Part shown: piece after piece, positions 6,045 through 7,389 of the stretch | How the letters are laid out: the number at the start of each line of letters is the position of its first letter | How positions within the stretch are numbered: the stretch's first letter is position 1 | NCBI GenBank assembly: GCA_947629805.1 | Contig: CANRFE010000062.1 | Span: 1 to 7,389 of the forward strand | Source of the DNA: an uncultured Clostridia bacterium | GTDB taxonomy: Bacteria; Bacillota; Clostridia; TANB77; CAG-508 | DNA: 7,389 nucleotides | Direction of reading: 5' to 3' | Program-made: the position numbers and the translations under genes | The notes under the pieces: generated by a model | What the model was told of the DNA's origin: nothing | The model's input: the letters and a program-made list of their open reading frames with translations, nothing else | Database searches by the model: none

Positions 6045-6466
6045 TGGGAGAAAAAGCTATAATTGATGAAGTGAGAGATTATATGGCAAAATGTCCTTAC
6101 ATAAAAGAATATGAAGAATTAAATATTGAATATTTAGTAGATAAAATAAAATCATATTCGATAAATGAAAATGCAGGATATAATCCTATATTAAACCAGT
6201 TTTTAGTTGGTTCTGAACGACAATTTTTATTTACTTTTGATAGTAAATTAATTTGGAATGAAGATGTTCAAAATAATATAGATAATTCTAAATTCTTTGA
6301 AGATGTTAGAAACTGGTTAGAAACAAATAATAAAAAGAAAATATTTCCTAATATAAGGGGAGTATATGAAATTGGAGCTACGACAAATGGATACATATTT
6401 GCAACAAAAGCAAATGAAGCTATTTATCGTATCCAATGTTATTTAAGATATTTTAAGAAGGGCTAA
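6044..6466 (+). CDS. Minor capsid protein 3 / tail terminator
   Basis: 140 residues from ATG 6044, overlapping the previous stop by one base (TAATG) with AAAAGGAG at 6025-6032 upstream. The layout resembles the Minor_capsid_3 / tail-terminator family: a helical start (IIDEVRDYMAKCPYIKEYEELNIEYLVD), a strand pair NPILNQFLVGSERQFLFTFDSKLIW, a helix around FFEDVRNWLETNNKK, and a last segment IRGVYEIGATTNGYIFATKANEAIYRIQCYLRYF with the aromatic-rich final strand usual in this family. Tail terminators cap the tail tube at its head-proximal end and fix its interface with the neck. Located just before the major tail gene, as in A118-like modules. Assignment is by pattern and order. Confidence 0.77.
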   Translation: MGEKAIIDEVRDYMAKCPYIKEYEELNIEYLVDKIKSYSINENAGYNPILNQFLVGSERQFLFTFDSKLIWNEDVQNNIDNSKFFEDVRNWLETNNKKKIFPNIRGVYEIGATTNGYIFATKANEAIYRIQCYLRYFKKG

Positions 6467-6467
6467 T

Positions 6468-7085
6468 ATGGCAACAAGAAAGAAAATAGTACAGGAAACT
6501 CCTGAAAATCAAACAAGTGAAATAAAATTATTAAATTTAGAAAGAGAGGTAAAAACAATGGCTGATACAGATATAAAAGTGCCAGATAATATTGAAAAAA
6601 TAAATAGAGATGAATGGGTTGATTTCTTAAATACTACGCCTGACAGTGAACCAACATGGGCAATAGTTGGTGTTGGTATAACTGATAAAGCAACAGATTA
6701 TAATGCAGAAGTTTCTGAAGAAAAATGGATAATAGAAAGAAATGCAAGAAAAGAAATAGACAGTTATGCATTAAGCTCTAGTGTTGAACAAACAGCCTAT
6801 AAAAATGACCCTGTATTCGAATTTATTGATGATATAAGATATAAGTTGGGAACAGGTAAAAAAGCACAGACAAAATTACTTGAAATAGATAAATATAAAG
6901 TTACAAATAAAGAGGTTTCCCCTAAATACAGAGCAAGACAGTGGAATGTAGCTATAGAAATTAGTAGCAATGGAGGAGATTCAGCAAAAATAAATTATAA
7001 TATTCATTTTGTTGGAGATCCTGAACTTGGAACTGTATCATTTGCAGAAGGAAAACCAACATTTACAGAGGGAGCTACAGAGTAA
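6468..7085 (+). CDS. Major tail protein (tail tube)
   Basis: Up to 205 residues. Two in-frame starts each have a good ribosome binding site: ATG 6468 (AAGAAGGG at 6455-6462, inside the previous gene) and ATG 6558 (AGAGAGG at 6543-6549, eight bases upstream), giving 205 or 175 residues. From the second start the protein begins MADTDIKVPDNIEKINRDEW, which looks like a natural tail-tube start; the first 30 residues are charged and non-conserved in appearance. The body has TWAIVGVGITDKATDYNAEVSEEKWI, a helix-like DPVFEFIDDIRYKLGTGKKAQ, RQWNVAIEISSNGGDSAKINYNIHFVGD and ends GTVSFAEGKPTFTEGATE. This order is typical of siphophage tail-tube subunits, which stack as hexamers around the tail channel. 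No Ig-like tail extension is seen. Confidence 0.8.
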   Translation: MATRKKIVQETPENQTSEIKLLNLEREVKTMADTDIKVPDNIEKINRDEWVDFLNTTPDSEPTWAIVGVGITDKATDYNAEVSEEKWIIERNARKEIDSYALSSSVEQTAYKNDPVFEFIDDIRYKLGTGKKAQTKLLEIDKYKVTNKEVSPKYRARQWNVAIEISSNGGDSAKINYNIHFVGDPELGTVSFAEGKPTFTEGATE

Positions 7086-7138
7086 AGCTAAAATAGAAAA
7101 AAGTAAAAAAAAGTCAAAAAATCTGTAATAAAATATTA

Positions 7139-7167
7139 TTGAATTTTTAATTTCTATTATATATAAT
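7139..7167 (+). promoter_or_regulatory. Sigma-A-type promoter of the zinc-ribbon gene
   Basis: TTGAAT at 7139-7144 (four of six to -35) and a perfect TATAAT at 7162-7167 are separated by 17 bases, the optimal spacing. Transcription would begin near 7174. It lies in the 135-base gap between the major tail gene and the zinc-ribbon gene and would let the latter be expressed independently of the late tail operon, for instance in a lysogen. The rest of 7086-7138 is A-rich with no clear terminator. Confidence 0.65.
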
Positions 7168-7219
7168 ACCCCTATAATTAGGGTGAATATGCTCAATTAA
7201 TAAGAAAGGGGTATTATAT
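7161..7219 (+). repeat. 13-bp inverted repeat masking the ribosome binding site of the zinc-ribbon gene
   Basis: The arms 7161-7173 and 7207-7219 are perfect reverse complements, separated by 33 bases. The left arm covers the -10 box; the right arm covers the Shine-Dalgarno AAAGGGG (7205-7211) and ends one base before ATG 7221. In read-through RNA the arms would pair and hide the ribosome site; in RNA from the local promoter the left arm is absent. It may also be a protein-binding operator. A smaller hairpin, CCCTA 7170-7174 with TAGGG 7179-7183, competes with it. Confidence 0.6.
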
Positions 7220-7220
7220 T

Positions 7221-7389
7221 ATGGCTATGAAAGTATGTAAAGAGTGTGGAGTAGACCTAAGCTCAAAAGCTAAAGTGTGCCCAAAATGTGGCGCAGAACA
7301 AAGAAATTTCTTTGCTAAACATAAAATATTAATAATTATTTTAGTAGTGTTGTGTATAGGAGTAATAGGAGCAGCTGCAAGTGATACTA
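7221..7389 (+). CDS. Zinc-ribbon, single-pass membrane protein (N-terminal part)
   Basis: 56 codons are visible from ATG 7221; the gene runs off the right edge. The first 26 residues form a zinc ribbon with two CxxC pairs: C6-K-E-C9 and C20-P-K-C23. A basic stretch (RNFFAKHK) leads to a hydrophobic segment at about 36-53 (ILIIILVVLCIGVIGAA), then ASDT, likely outside the membrane. This N-in topology with cytoplasmic zinc ribbon is typical of many Clostridia proteins that carry an extracytoplasmic domain (for example DUF4352- or DUF5067-like) after the helix; here that part is missing. It sits where a tail assembly chaperone gene would be expected, has its own promoter, and so looks like a moron. 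Function unknown; superinfection exclusion or lysogenic conversion are guesses. Confidence 0.78.
   Translation, partial: MAMKVCKECGVDLSSKAKVCPKCGAEQRNFFAKHKILIIILVVLCIGVIGAAASDT

Noticed and set aside
7126..7138. Possible terminator after the major tail gene
   Set aside because: The only stem is five A/T pairs with no T-tract directly following, too weak to call.

Overview
The window is about 7.4 kb of a tailed-phage or prophage head and neck morphogenesis operon. All genes read rightward. It comes from a low-GC host, most likely a Clostridia-type Bacillota: coding DNA is AT-rich, arginine is mostly AGA, isoleucine is often ATA, and Shine-Dalgarno sequences are strong AGGAG-like. No gene here ends in TGA. 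Gene order and families match the Listeria A118-like siphophage head module: portal, minor capsid protein 2, GP20 scaffold, major capsid protein, head-tail connector, three small neck proteins and major tail protein.

Layout: 1-818 is the C-terminal part of the portal protein. 822-2591 is minor capsid protein 2, carrying an extra ~210-residue C-terminal domain with a HEIGH zinc-protease motif and a distal E-Y-F-S-E-G-F-R motif like the anthrax lethal-factor (ATLF) fold. 2581-2766 is a small overlapping gene of unknown function, a candidate immunity gene for that domain. 2767-2915 is a control region: an intrinsic terminator, a possible promoter whose -10 lies inside the terminator stem, and a foldable leader ahead of the scaffold gene. 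2916-3506 is the scaffold and 3517-4788 the major capsid protein, which has a C-terminal decoration-like extension joined to the core exactly at a run of ten A. 4804-6466 holds the connector and three neck genes, tightly packed or overlapping. 6468-7085 is the major tail protein, with two possible starts. 7086-7220 is non-coding and holds a good sigma-A-type promoter and a 13-bp inverted repeat that would mask a ribosome binding site. 7221 to the end is the start of a zinc-ribbon plus transmembrane protein, probably a phage 'moron'.

How the genes work together: the scaffold directs assembly of the major capsid protein around the portal vertex, minor capsid protein 2 sits inside or at the portal and may be ejected with DNA, and the connector and neck proteins join the head to a non-contractile tail tube. 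The most interesting content is accessory: a putative capsid-carried metalloprotease toxin with a candidate immunity gene, in a stretch of about 21% GC (hand count), and two places where a promoter -10 element lies in the left arm of a hairpin. In both, read-through RNA would fold and be shut off, while locally initiated RNA would escape. Functions are from family recognition by eye; no searches were run.
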